Origin: MB1-2 sp046566065 | Lineage (GTDB): Bacteria; Actinomycetota; CADDZG01; WHSQ01 | Direction: 5' to 3' | Length of the DNA stretch: 13,399 bases | Assembly (NCBI GenBank): GCA_046566065.1 | Contig: JBKHXK010000049.1 | Coordinates: forward strand, 1 to 13,399 | Shown here: piece after piece, positions 1 to 8,300 of the stretch | Layout: each line of letters starts with the position of its first letter | How positions within the stretch are numbered: the first letter of the stretch is position 1 | Program-made: the position numbers and the translations under genes | The notes under the pieces: generated by a model | What the model was told of the DNA's origin: nothing | Database searches by the model: none | The model's input: only the letters and a program-made list of their open reading frames with translations

Positions 1-1
1 G

Positions 2-1180
2 ACCTCCGGCAATACCGGGGTGGGGTTGGCCATGGCCGCCCGGCTGCGGGGCTACCGCTGCATCTTCACGATGCCGGACAAGATGAGCCAGGAGAAGGTC
101 GCCTTGCTGCGCGCGTACGGGGCCGAGGTCGTGATCACTCCGACCGCCGTGGCCCCCGAATCGCCCGAGTCCTACTACTCCGTGGCCGACCGACTCACGG
201 AGGAGATCCCCGGCGCGTTCCAGCCGAACCAGTACCACAACCAACGCAACCCCGACAGCCACTACGCGACCACCGGCCCGGAGATCTGGGAACAGACCGG
301 AGGTCGCATCACCCACTTCGTCGTGAGCGTCGGCACGGGAGGCACCGTGACCGGGGCCGGCCGCTACCTGAAGGAGCAGAACCCGGACATCGTCGTCGTG
401 GGGGCAGACCCCGAGGGCTCGATCTTCACCAGCGATGAGGTCACGCCCTACCTCGTCGAAGGCATCGGCAAGGATTCGTGGCCCGACACCCTGGATCCCA
501 AGGTCATCGACCGATGGGTGACCGTCTCCGATCGCGATTCGTTCCTAACCGCACGCCGGATCACCAAGGAGGAGGGCCTGCTCGCTGGTGGCTCCTGTGG
601 GACGGCGGTGTGGGCTGCACTCGAGGTTGGCAAGGAACTGGGGCCGGACGACGTGATGGTGGTGATCCTTCCGGACTCGGGGAAGAACTATCTGTCCAAG
701 CTCTACAACGAGTCCTGGATGCTCGAACACGGCTTCCTCGATCGCCCCGGGACGTCGGCGCGCATCGGTGAGGTCCTCAACGAGAAGCAGCGCGGTGAAC
801 CGAACATCCCCGACGTCGTTGCAGTACCCGCCAACGAGAAGGTGGGCCGGGCCATCGACACGCTGCAGACCTACGGCATCTCGCAGGTTCCGGTGGCGAA
901 GACCAGCACCCCTACGGATATCTCCGACATCATCGGATCGATCCAAGAGCGTTCCCTCCTGGACCGGGTCTTCAGGGACCGTGACGCGATCGAACGTGAT
1001 GTTGCCGAGGTCATGGATGGGCCACTTCCGACCGTGCAGTCATCGGCAGGCGTTGAAGACATGTTCGCCGACCTCTCCAGGGGGGCCGAAGCGATCGTCG
1101 TCGTCGAAGGGCATACGCCGAAAGGTGTATTGACCCGCGCCGACCTGCTCGAGTTCCTGGCGCACCAGAACCGCCGCTGA
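2..1180 (+). CDS. cbs: Cystathionine beta-synthase, 5' end missing
   Basis: PLP enzyme that condenses serine (or O-acetylserine) with homocysteine to cystathionine in the cytoplasm, the first step of reverse transsulfuration. The reading frame is already open at base 2, where it begins with the substrate/phosphate-loop motif TSGNTG. About 70 residues carrying the PLP lysine are therefore outside the window, and the GTG at 20 is an internal valine, not a start. The 392 visible residues show the PLP-phosphate glycine loop GTGGTVTG (about 111-118), GGSCG (196-200) and PDSGKNYLSK (224-233). A C-terminal pair of CBS domains follows (about 255-390). This domain order fits actinobacterial Cbs (about 460 residues) better than a cysteine synthase, which lacks CBS domains. 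It converges on the crotonase gene with 3 bases between stop codons. Paired with the cystathionine lyase/synthase at 1995-3146, it suggests cysteine synthesis from homocysteine. Confidence 0.93.
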   Translation, partial: TSGNTGVGLAMAARLRGYRCIFTMPDKMSQEKVALLRAYGAEVVITPTAVAPESPESYYSVADRLTEEIPGAFQPNQYHNQRNPDSHYATTGPEIWEQTGGRITHFVVSVGTGGTVTGAGRYLKEQNPDIVVVGADPEGSIFTSDEVTPYLVEGIGKDSWPDTLDPKVIDRWVTVSDRDSFLTARRITKEEGLLAGGSCGTAVWAALEVGKELGPDDVMVVILPDSGKNYLSKLYNESWMLEHGFLDRPGTSARIGEVLNEKQRGEPNIPDVVAVPANEKVGRAIDTLQTYGISQVPVAKTSTPTDISDIIGSIQERSLLDRVFRDRDAIERDVAEVMDGPLPTVQSSAGVEDMFADLSRGAEAIVVVEGHTPKGVLTRADLLEFLAHQNRR

Positions 1181-1183
1181 GCT

Positions 1184-1930
1184 CTAGCGCTGCAACGAAC
1201 GCGCGATCGCTTCGGCGAACTCCGGTGACGTCATGCACTCGGCTTGGGCGAGAGCCTCTGCGTCCATCCCCTGCTCCTGGCTCAGCAGATGCGTACCGTC
1301 GATCAAACGCTTGGCAGCTCTCTTCGCGACGTGTGGCGGTTGCGCCAAACGGTCGGCGATCTCGTCGACGGTTGCGGTCAGCTCGGCTGCCGGGACGCTG
1401 AGCTCGGCCAAGCCGATGCGCTCTGCCTCCGCGCCATCGACGCGCTCGGTTAACCAGATCATCTTCTTGGCCCGCGCTGCCCCCACGAGGTGCGGCAGCT
1501 TCGTCGAGCCTCCGAGATCCGGGATCAAGCCGTAGCGCATCTCCAGCAATCCCAGAGAAGCATCCGTCGCCACCACACGCAGGTCGCACATCAACGCGAC
1601 CTGCAATCCGGCCCCCAGGGCGTGGCCTTGCACGGCGGCGATCGTCGGCATGGGGAGAGCGGCCAGCTTGCGGAAACCGGCCTGGGCCCGAGCGATCGTC
1701 TCCTGCAGCGTTCCGGAGAACTCGCCGAGGGCGGACAGGTCGATGCCGCTGCAGAAGGACCTGCCGGCGCCGGACACGACCACGACGTGAACGTCGTCGC
1801 GCCCGGCGATCTCGTCGGTGGCTTCAGCGAACGCGTCGAAGACCTCGAAGCTCATGGCGTTGAGAACCTCGGGACGGTTGAGACGAAGGTCTGCCCGGGG
1901 GCCATCGAACGACAGCTCGACGACGCTCAT
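1184..1930 (-). CDS. Enoyl-CoA hydratase/isomerase (crotonase) family protein
   Basis: Crotonase-fold protein of 248 residues, the usual single-domain length, acting on an acyl-CoA thioester in the cytoplasm. The oxyanion-hole segments are visible: SFCSGIDLS at 58-66 and GHALGAGLQVALMCDLRV at 102-119. Classical hydratases have two catalytic glutamates. Here the first position, normally Glu in GGGCE, is Gln110 (GAGLQ). The second Glu is kept (E130 in LLEMRYG), and an Asp follows in IPDLGG (D138). That pattern resembles isomerases such as PaaG, which uses an aspartate in IPD.GG, more than a hydratase. A delta-isomerase role is therefore an inference and the substrate is unknown. The ATG has no Shine-Dalgarno sequence. 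The gene lies 64 bases downstream of the cystathionine lyase/synthase gene on the same strand, so it may be co-transcribed, and it converges on cbs. Confidence 0.9.
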   Translation of the reverse strand: MSVVELSFDGPRADLRLNRPEVLNAMSFEVFDAFAEATDEIAGRDDVHVVVVSGAGRSFCSGIDLSALGEFSGTLQETIARAQAGFRKLAALPMPTIAAVQGHALGAGLQVALMCDLRVVATDASLGLLEMRYGLIPDLGGSTKLPHLVGAARAKKMIWLTERVDGAEAERIGLAELSVPAAELTATVDEIADRLAQPPHVAKRAAKRLIDGTHLLSQEQGMDAEALAQAECMTSPEFAEAIARSLQR

Positions 1931-1994
1931 AGCGCGGGCCGTTCTGACGTCGGGAAAGCACGCTGGAAGGTGCTCCAGTTAACCCAAAAGGGGG

Positions 1995-3146
1995 TCATCC
2001 GAAGGCTCGTTCTAGGTCGGAGATGAGGTCGTCCGGGTGCTCGATGCCGACCGAGAGGCGGACGAGGGTGTCGGGGACCTCGAGATCGGAGCCGGCAAGG
2101 CTCAGGTGCGTCATCTGGCCGGGGTGCTCGATCAAAGACTCGACCCCGCCGAGCGACTCGCCGAGGAAGAACAGCTTCGTGTTCTCACAGATCCGCAGGG
2201 CGCGCTCTGCGGTATCGACCTGGAACGAGACCATGCCGCCATAAAGGGGTTGGCCGGAGGCGCTCATCTGCCTCGTCGCGACCTCGTGGTTCAGAGCCTC
2301 CGGAAGGCCGGGGAAATGGATCTTCGTTACGTCGTCGCGCTGCTGCAACCACTCGACCACGCGCTGGGCCCCCTCGCAATGCGCGCGCATGCGCAACGCG
2401 AGGGTCTTCAACCCACGCAACAGGAGCCAGGAATCGAAGGGGCCGGGTATGGCTCCGATCGAGTTCTGAAGGAACCGCAGGCGGCCGGCAAGCTCCTCGT
2501 TCGAGGTGGCGAGCGAACCCATCACGAGGTCAGAGTGCCCGCCGAGATATTTGGTCGCGGAGTAGACGACGACGTCTGCACCCTGCTCGAGTGGTCTCTG
2601 GATGTAGGGGGTGGCGAAGGTGTTGTCGACCGCTACCAGCGCGCCCGCTGCGTGCCCTCGTTCCGCCAGCGCGGCCAGGTCGAGAACCTTGAGGAGCGGG
2701 TTGGTCGGGGTCTCGGCCAGCAGCAGAGCCGCCCCGCCCTCCAGGGCCCGCTCGACGGCTTCCAGATCGGTCATGTCGACCGCGGCGAACTCGATGCCGA
2801 CCTGGGTGAGCACCCTCGCGAACAACCGATAGGTACCCCCGTAGACGTCATCGGGGATCAGGACCCGGTCGCCTGACGACAGGGTCATCGCCAACGTGGT
2901 TATCGCGGCCATCCCGGAACTAAAGGCGATCCCGTGCGTTGAACCTTCTAGAGCCGCGAGGCATGTCTCGAGTGCCCGTCTTGTCGGATTATCGGTGCGG
3001 GAATACTCGAAACCTTTGTGCTTGGCTACAGCTTCCTGGACATACGTCGATGTTTGATAGATGGGCACCACCGCTGCTCCGGTAGCGGGGTCTGGATCTT
3101 GACCGGCGTGGATGGCAGCGGTTTCGAAGCGACTAGTCTCGGGCAT
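1995..3146 (-). CDS. Cystathionine gamma-lyase / gamma-synthase (Cys/Met metabolism PLP enzyme)
   Basis: PLP-dependent fold-type I enzyme of the Cys/Met metabolism family, 383 residues, full length. Visible features are the phosphate-binding YSRTDNPTR (48-56), SSGMAAI (76-82), AETPTNPLL (145-153), DNTFATPY (174-181), the Schiff-base lysine K199 in YSATKYLGGHSD, and the C-terminal SLGGVESLIEHP (331-342). The start at 3146 gives MPETSRFETAAIHAGQ, the normal N-terminus of the family, and GGAG lies 6 bases upstream. An ATG at 3242 in the same frame would add 32 unconserved residues and run deep into the divergent gene, so I rejected it. Lyase (cystathionine to cysteine) and synthase (O-succinyl- or acetylhomoserine plus cysteine) cannot be told apart by eye. 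The nearby cbs favours the lyase role. As I recall, cbs and metB also lie close together in Mycobacterium tuberculosis. Confidence 0.92.
   Translation of the reverse strand: MPETSRFETAAIHAGQDPDPATGAAVVPIYQTSTYVQEAVAKHKGFEYSRTDNPTRRALETCLAALEGSTHGIAFSSGMAAITTLAMTLSSGDRVLIPDDVYGGTYRLFARVLTQVGIEFAAVDMTDLEAVERALEGGAALLLAETPTNPLLKVLDLAALAERGHAAGALVAVDNTFATPYIQRPLEQGADVVVYSATKYLGGHSDLVMGSLATSNEELAGRLRFLQNSIGAIPGPFDSWLLLRGLKTLALRMRAHCEGAQRVVEWLQQRDDVTKIHFPGLPEALNHEVATRQMSASGQPLYGGMVSFQVDTAERALRICENTKLFFLGESLGGVESLIEHPGQMTHLSLAGSDLEVPDTLVRLSVGIEHPDDLISDLERAFG
3134..3139 (+). promoter_or_regulatory. Possible -10 box (TAGTCT) for the amidotransferase
   Basis: TAGTCT fits the actinobacterial TANNNT -10 consensus and would place the transcript start near 3146, giving a short leader that includes AAGGAGG. 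It lies inside the first codons of the divergent cystathionine lyase gene. No -35 at proper spacing is clear; TTGACC at 3099-3104 is 29 bases away. Weak evidence. Confidence 0.25.
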
Positions 3147-3156
3147 CGGCAACTCC

Positions 3157-3163
3157 AAGGAGG
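3157..3163 (+). promoter_or_regulatory. Ribosome binding site AAGGAGG for the amidotransferase
   Basis: Full-length anti-16S complement, 8 bases before the in-frame ATC at 3172. No ATG, GTG or TTG lies in frame at the right distance. The GTG at 3166 is out of frame and its reading frame stops at 3206. The site supports a start near 3172 but could be chance, since the window otherwise has mostly weak or absent sites. Confidence 0.45.
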
Positions 3164-3171
3164 GGTGGAAG

Positions 3172-3990
3172 ATCAGCGACAGGGATACCACGGCGAAGGG
3201 GCCTGACGAGCCCTGGATCGCGGTGGTGGCGCAGTGGCGCAAGGGCCTGACCCGGCTCCCCGTCCCCTACACCCACGCAGTGGAGAGGTCCGGAGGCCGA
3301 ACCAAGGTTCTGTCGACCTTCGAATTGGCCCCCGGCGAGGAGATCCCGGAGGGCATGGAGGTCTACAGCGAGCTGGACCCCTACGACGCATCCCCCCTCG
3401 AAGGTGCCAGCGGACTGCTCATCCCGGGCGGCGGAGACATCGACCCCGAGTTGTACGGATGTGCCCGCCATCCACGGACCCACAACGTGTCCCATCGGCG
3501 CGATCGCTTCGAGCTCACCCTGCTGGCCGCCGCCTTGGAACGCGACATGCCGGTGCTGGCGATCTGCCACGGTATGCAGCTCTTGAACGTGCACTTCGGA
3601 GGGAAGCTCGTTCAACACCTCGCGGACGATCCGAAGCGGCTTGACCACGACCGGGACATGCCGCGAGCGGAACCGGTTCACAAGCTCATCGTTAAAGAGG
3701 GCAGCCGTTTCGCAGAGCTGGTGGGGGCTGCCGACATCCCGGTGAACTCGCATCACCACCAGGGTCTCGATGGCGCCGCCGGGCCTCTCCAGGAAGAGGG
3801 CTGGTCGGAAGACGGGGTCTTGGAAGCCGTGTGCTCGACCGAGCACTCGTGGGTCGTTGGCGTTCAGTGGCATCCGGAGGCGATGGCGGACACCGACCGA
3901 CGTCAGCGCTCTCTCTTCGATCACTTCGTGGACGCGGTCGAGCGTTACGACGAGCGGACCAACACCACCCTTACTGCTCGCTCGGCCTAG
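3172..3990 (+). CDS. Class I glutamine amidotransferase-like / gamma-glutamyl hydrolase (peptidase C26, PuuD-like)
   Basis: Cytoplasmic amidotransferase-fold hydrolase, probably cleaving a gamma-glutamyl amide; the substrate is not known. Motifs are LLIPGGGDIDPELYG (3412-3456), the nucleophile elbow AICHGMQ with the cysteine codon at 3565-3567, VNSHHHQ, and VGVQWHPE with the catalytic His and Glu. The Cys-His-Glu triad is complete. No synthetase partner domain is present, which fits PuuD-like gamma-Glu-GABA hydrolases (about 250 residues). The start is uncertain. The conserved part begins at WIAVVAQW (3214). A strong AAGGAGG at 3157-3163 stands 8 bases before ATC AGC GAC at 3172, in frame, giving I/M-S-D. 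Alternatives are the in-frame ATG at 3112, which overlaps the divergent lyase gene by 35 bases, or GTG at 3223/3226, which lacks a ribosome site. With ATC at 3172 the protein is 272 residues. Its 3' end overlaps the DUF5719 gene by 20 bases, convergently. Confidence 0.85.
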   Translation: MSDRDTTAKGPDEPWIAVVAQWRKGLTRLPVPYTHAVERSGGRTKVLSTFELAPGEEIPEGMEVYSELDPYDASPLEGASGLLIPGGGDIDPELYGCARHPRTHNVSHRRDRFELTLLAAALERDMPVLAICHGMQLLNVHFGGKLVQHLADDPKRLDHDRDMPRAEPVHKLIVKEGSRFAELVGAADIPVNSHHHQGLDGAAGPLQEEGWSEDGVLEAVCSTEHSWVVGVQWHPEAMADTDRRQRSLFDHFVDAVERYDERTNTTLTARSA

Positions 3991-5353
3991 CCAGCGGGAG
4001 CCCCATCACCGAAGCGACATCCGTCTCGCCCGATCCGAAGCGTTCTGCCACGATGTCCTGGTCGCTCGTAACCAGGACAGAGATGTTCTTGCCGCGCGTC
4101 CACTCCCCTATCGGAAGCTTCAGACGGGTTCCCCCTTTGATCGTGAGGTTCTGCAGGGGGGCCGGCTCCAGCGGACCTCCGTCCGTGCTCAGGAGCGATA
4201 GCGAAACCGTGGCTTGTTCGGCCCCCGCGTTCAGCAGGACGACGGAGTCCGTCGCAGGCTTAACGACCGCGGGACCGAGGAACCACCGGGTCGAGGGCTG
4301 CACGATGCCGACCTCGGAGGCGACCCCGCTCAGAAGATCCGTCTCGTAATAAACGGTTCTCTCCGCCACGACCTGGCCGCTGGTGGTGCGAACCACGACC
4401 CCTGCGCCTCCGACGTTGCGCTGCGTCCCTCCTACGAACTCGCGCAGAGGGATCGGCAACAAGCTGTTCGGGGGGATCACGATCTCGACGAGGCGCGGGG
4501 GTTGCACACTCTCGGTTGCGGTGCTCAACGAGAGCGTCGCGATCGCTTCCTCGTCGGTGGGATTCAGAAGCGAGATGCGCTCGTCCACACCCTCTTCCAG
4601 GGCTCCCTCTGGGAAGTGCCAGGTGTCGGCCGGCGTGGTCGCGCCCAGCGTGTACTGAGTGCCCTCGGGGCGGTCTTCACCGTCGGTCGTCATCACCCGC
4701 CACGCGATCACACGTCCTCGGTTGGCTCGAACGGACATCCCTACGAAACGCTGCTGCCGGATGAACTCGTTCAGTTCCACCTCGATCGTCTCTCCAGCCG
4801 GGACGGCGCGGCCCTCAGCCAGGTTGGCGTTCCCTTGCTCGCCCTTCGGCGTGTACAGCGAGATGGACACAACCGCCTCGTCCGGGAACGGGTTGTATAT
4901 CGCCAAGCGTTGCTCGAACCCGAGCGCGCTGGACCCTTCAGCGAAATACCACTCCGGCGAAGCGACCTTGGAGCACCGAGCCGCGACGAGACCTCCGCCC
5001 TTTCCGGTGACAGAGCCGACGGCCGAAGCGACCACCTCGCCACCGAAGCCCACGATCTCTGTCGAGACGTCGTTGGGGACGAGCCTCGTCTGCTCGGGCG
5101 GCAGCTCTATGCGTTCGTCGCCGATCCCTACGGGCAACGCTTCGCCCGCAACCGAGCCGATCGCCAGCTTGGAGTCGGAGCGCCCGGGAACGGGAGGGCT
5201 GGGGCAATGCACGGAACGCTCGTCGAAGAGCGGCTCGACCAGGTGGATGCGCTCGGAGGCTTCGAAATCTTCGGTCAGGGCGTCATACCCGATCCCCCCA
5301 CCCAGGGCGACGAGGAGCACACCACCCAGGGCCAGCTCGCGCGTCAACTTCAT
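3971..5353 (-). CDS. DUF5719-like membrane-anchored extracytoplasmic protein with three repeats
   Basis: 460-residue protein with a cytoplasmic K/R start (MKLTRELAL), one hydrophobic segment at about 8-22 (signal anchor) and a large predicted extracytoplasmic part. Residues 135-223, 245-336 and 357-440 are three diverged copies of a beta-rich unit. Each runs from an aromatic W-(Y/H)-F or WFL start, through a short strand ending in a N-P or N-A turn (IYNPF, LLNPT, LLNAG), a SLSL-type strand and an IP.G..L.LP-like strand, to V(I/V)A(W/E)R. Cys50 and Cys127 are the only cysteines and could form a disulfide. I identify it as DUF5719-like from this architecture and its place directly after the large GT2 membrane protein, an arrangement I recall from Streptomyces and other actinobacteria near fbiA/fbiB. 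Function is unknown. The ATG overlaps the upstream stop (ATGA), implying translational coupling. A frame extension up to 5560 is only an antisense-like arginine-rich read-through. Confidence 0.85.
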   Translation of the reverse strand: MKLTRELALGGVLLVALGGGIGYDALTEDFEASERIHLVEPLFDERSVHCPSPPVPGRSDSKLAIGSVAGEALPVGIGDERIELPPEQTRLVPNDVSTEIVGFGGEVVASAVGSVTGKGGGLVAARCSKVASPEWYFAEGSSALGFEQRLAIYNPFPDEAVVSISLYTPKGEQGNANLAEGRAVPAGETIEVELNEFIRQQRFVGMSVRANRGRVIAWRVMTTDGEDRPEGTQYTLGATTPADTWHFPEGALEEGVDERISLLNPTDEEAIATLSLSTATESVQPPRLVEIVIPPNSLLPIPLREFVGGTQRNVGGAGVVVRTTSGQVVAERTVYYETDLLSGVASEVGIVQPSTRWFLGPAVVKPATDSVVLLNAGAEQATVSLSLLSTDGGPLEPAPLQNLTIKGGTRLKLPIGEWTRGKNISVLVTSDQDIVAERFGSGETDVASVMGLPLARPSEQ

Positions 5354-8300
5354 CCGAGCCTGCCGCGGCCTTGGCGAGAGAAGGCGCCTCCCACCGTCAC
5401 GATCCAGGCGAACGCCAGCACGATCATGAAGATGGTCTGACCGATCGGTCGGCGGAACGAGATACGGAGTGCCCCATCGTCGCCCTCGCCCAAGGCGAAG
5501 CCGTTGCCCCATCCTGCCTCGATCCGCTCGAGCGATCGCCCGTCGACGCTGGCGCGCCACCCCTCGTGTTCCGACTCCGCTAGGAAAAGCACCCCATCGC
5601 CTTGTTCGAGGTCGGCTTCGAACCGCGAGTGCCCGACCTGATGTGCGTTCTCTCGCGGTACCGCCACGCCTTCGGTAAGGAGAGCTTCGTCGTCACTTTC
5701 GATCGCGTCGACAACCGTAGGCAGGTCCTGATACACGCCGGCGCGGGTGAGCGCTACCTGGTTCGCGAGCAACACGTAATCCTCGTCCTCGCCACTTCGC
5801 GCCACGGCGAGATCGCCCTGGCTCAACCAGCGATGCGCGCCCGGCCCCCTCTCCAGCACGACGTACCTGATATTGAACGCGCCGAGAAGTGCTCCCCCGC
5901 GATCGGTGCTCCCTTGTTCGATCGACGCGATGACGGCTCTCAGCTCGTCGTCGGAGTGACCGGTCCGGTCCTCGAACAGATCGCTCAACACCTCGCCTCG
6001 GGGACCGGTCACCATGTGGCGTCCGATCGGTCGCGCGGCCGAACCGGCCGGCGAGCTCCAACCCTCCCCCACCCACAGAGCGCGGAACTGCCCCTCGGTC
6101 GCGGCCTCGTTGCCCAGCAGGGTCGCGACTTGGGCGGTGACCTCCGACTCACCTCGCGTCGTTCGACGTCCGGGATCCCACGCTCCGCGCAAGAAGGCCG
6201 GGCCGAGACCGGCCGCCACCAGCACGCCGGCCAGAGCCAACCCGCCGAGGGTGAGGGCGTGAACGAGACCCAGGCCTCGGCGCGGCAGGTCTAACCGGAA
6301 GGCGCCCGCAGCCAGACCGGCGAGCCCGGCGAAGGCGACCGCAGCGAGAACGCCCACCTCGGTCGGCGAGGCGACCATCGGACGCAGCGATCCACTGGCC
6401 ATGGCGGCGGTCAGCCAACCCATGGTGAGAACGATCGTCCACAGAGCCAGTGCCATCCTTCTTCGCTGTCCCTCGCCCACGATGACCGCGATCGAGCCCA
6501 GCACGGGCAGAGCGAGCCCGAAGAGCGCCGGTGCCTCGGGCGTCTGCCCCAAGAGCACGCTGACGAACCCGTGCCCCGAGAACCCCTCGGCGTAGCGCTG
6601 CCAGGTGTCGTCGCTCCGGAGGAGGTCTAGCGGACCTCCCTCCGACAACCAACCCGCGCTCCAGGGAAGGAGCAAGGCCCAACCCGCGAGGAGCCCAACG
6701 AACGAAGAGATCAAGCCGCGTAACGGCTTCGATCCGGCGTCGAGGAACGTCCGTGTCGCCGTCAGCAACACGGCCGCGACCAGGTAGAGGACCAGGGATC
6801 CCGGCACGAAGGCCGCCGACAGGGCGCCTCCCAGAGCTACCCGGGCGACGGCGCGGCCCCGGTTCCACGCGGCGGGCCGGACCCATCCGATCAGCCGGAT
6901 CATCGAGAGCAGCACGAAGGGTGCCATCGCTCCGAACACCATGGCTCCCAGCGCGCCCTCTCGCACGCTCGCGTAACCGACCGCGCCGAGCGAATAGACG
7001 ATCGCAGCCGCGTACCGGGACGGCTTGTCGACCAACTCGGACACCAGGCTGTAAGCACCGCCGAACGCCACCAAGCCCAGCCCGAGCACGAGAACCTTCT
7101 GCGCGAACGCGACGGCTCCGAAGGTGGCCAGAGGCAGTATCCCGAGGAGGGCGAGCGCGGGAGGTGTCGGGCCGGGCTGACCCAGACCGACCCCGCGCCA
7201 CGGAGACACGTACGCGCGCCACAGAGCCGTGGCCCGTTCGGGATAGGGCAAGAGCTCGCCTACCGAGGCGGGGGGGCCGAAGATGATGTGGCGGAAGCCG
7301 AGGATGAACCCAAGCAGAAGCAATGCAGCAAGGAAACCGGTGCGTCCGTTGAGTCGGCGCGTGAGCAGGCGCGCTTCCTGACCCCGGCGCGTTAGCACCT
7401 CCGTGCGGCGGCCCCACGCCTCTTCCAGGCGATCGGCCTGGTGAGACAGGTAGAAGCGGAAACGGGTCGTCTGGCGAACCATCAGTCGTCGCAGCTTCCG
7501 GTCCGGGACCTTCCGAAGGCGCTGGACCCGCGCTCGTTCAGTGATCGTTTGAGGGAGCGTTAGCAGGTTCCACCCAAGCCCGCGCGCGAGGTTCCCGATC
7601 TCGCGCGGCTGACGCAGCACGATGAAGCCGACCATCTCGGCGAGGGCCAGCAGGATGTAGAGCGGGACGAGGGCCAGAAGACGGACCCCCGATGCGTTCT
7701 TTGCGATCGTTCGGAGTCGGTTCCTGCGGATGAAGTAACGAGGGGGCGAGAACGGAGACCGTCGCTTGCCCTTGGCCAGGGCGATCACGTGTCGTGCCTT
7801 GGCTGCGGGCTCGACGCGAACGGTGTAGCCGGCGAGACGAGCTCTCCAGCAGAGATCGAGGTCCTCGGTGAACGCCCGCATCCGGGCGTCCCATCCCCTC
7901 AGCTGCTTGAAGACCTCGTGGCGCATGAGCATGCACGTAGATGTGACGTAGAACACCTCCGCCGCGGCGTCATGCTGGCCGAGATCGATCTCGTGCTCCT
8001 CGAGCCCCTTGTAGGGGTAGCCGAAGCGGTCGACGGCCATACCGACCTCTTCGAGTCGATCGGGATCGTCCCAGTCCACGATCTTGGGACCGACGATCGA
8101 GGTCGCCTCGTCCTGGTACATCCTCGCCACCATCCGCTCGACCGAGGTCGGGGCGAGGGCTGCGTCATCGTGGATGAAGAGAAGCAGGTCCGCGTCGGTC
8201 CGCACCCGGGACAGAGCCCAGTTGATGGCGCCGCCGTACCCCAGTGCCCGCGGCGTCCGCAGGTATCCCCAGCGGCGCCGCTTGAGGTGGCGTTTGGCGA

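Noticed and set aside
1174..1195. Possible hairpin at the cbs/crotonase convergent junction
   Set aside because: Best pairing is four base pairs (CGCT/AGCG); not a credible terminator.
1963..1978. Small inverted repeat (CTGGA...TCCAG) between the lyase and crotonase genes
   Set aside because: Only 5 paired bases with a 6-base loop and no T-run; too weak to call a terminator.
2037..2876. Long open frame (279 codons) on the plus strand
   Set aside because: It is antisense to the cystathionine lyase/synthase gene, with no domain and shadow-like composition; high GC produces such frames.
3147..3242. Upstream extension of the cystathionine lyase/synthase to an ATG at 3242
   Set aside because: The family N-terminus (FETAAIHAGQ) begins right after the ATG at 3146, which has its own GGAG; the extension would overlap the divergent gene.
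5439..5450. Perfect 12-base palindrome GACCGATCGGTC
   Set aside because: It lies inside the glycosyltransferase coding region and is one more instance of the general CGATCG excess; no operator context.
5354..5560. In-frame upstream extension of the DUF5719-like protein
   Set aside because: The extra 69 residues are an arginine-rich alternate reading of the glycosyltransferase 3' end. MKLTREL with its hydrophobic segment starts at 5353 and forms an ATGA overlap.
6149..7417. Long open frame (422 codons) on the minus strand inside the glycosyltransferase gene
   Set aside because: Extremely Arg/Gly/Ala-rich and out of frame with the intact 1055-residue protein, so it is a shadow of the membrane region.
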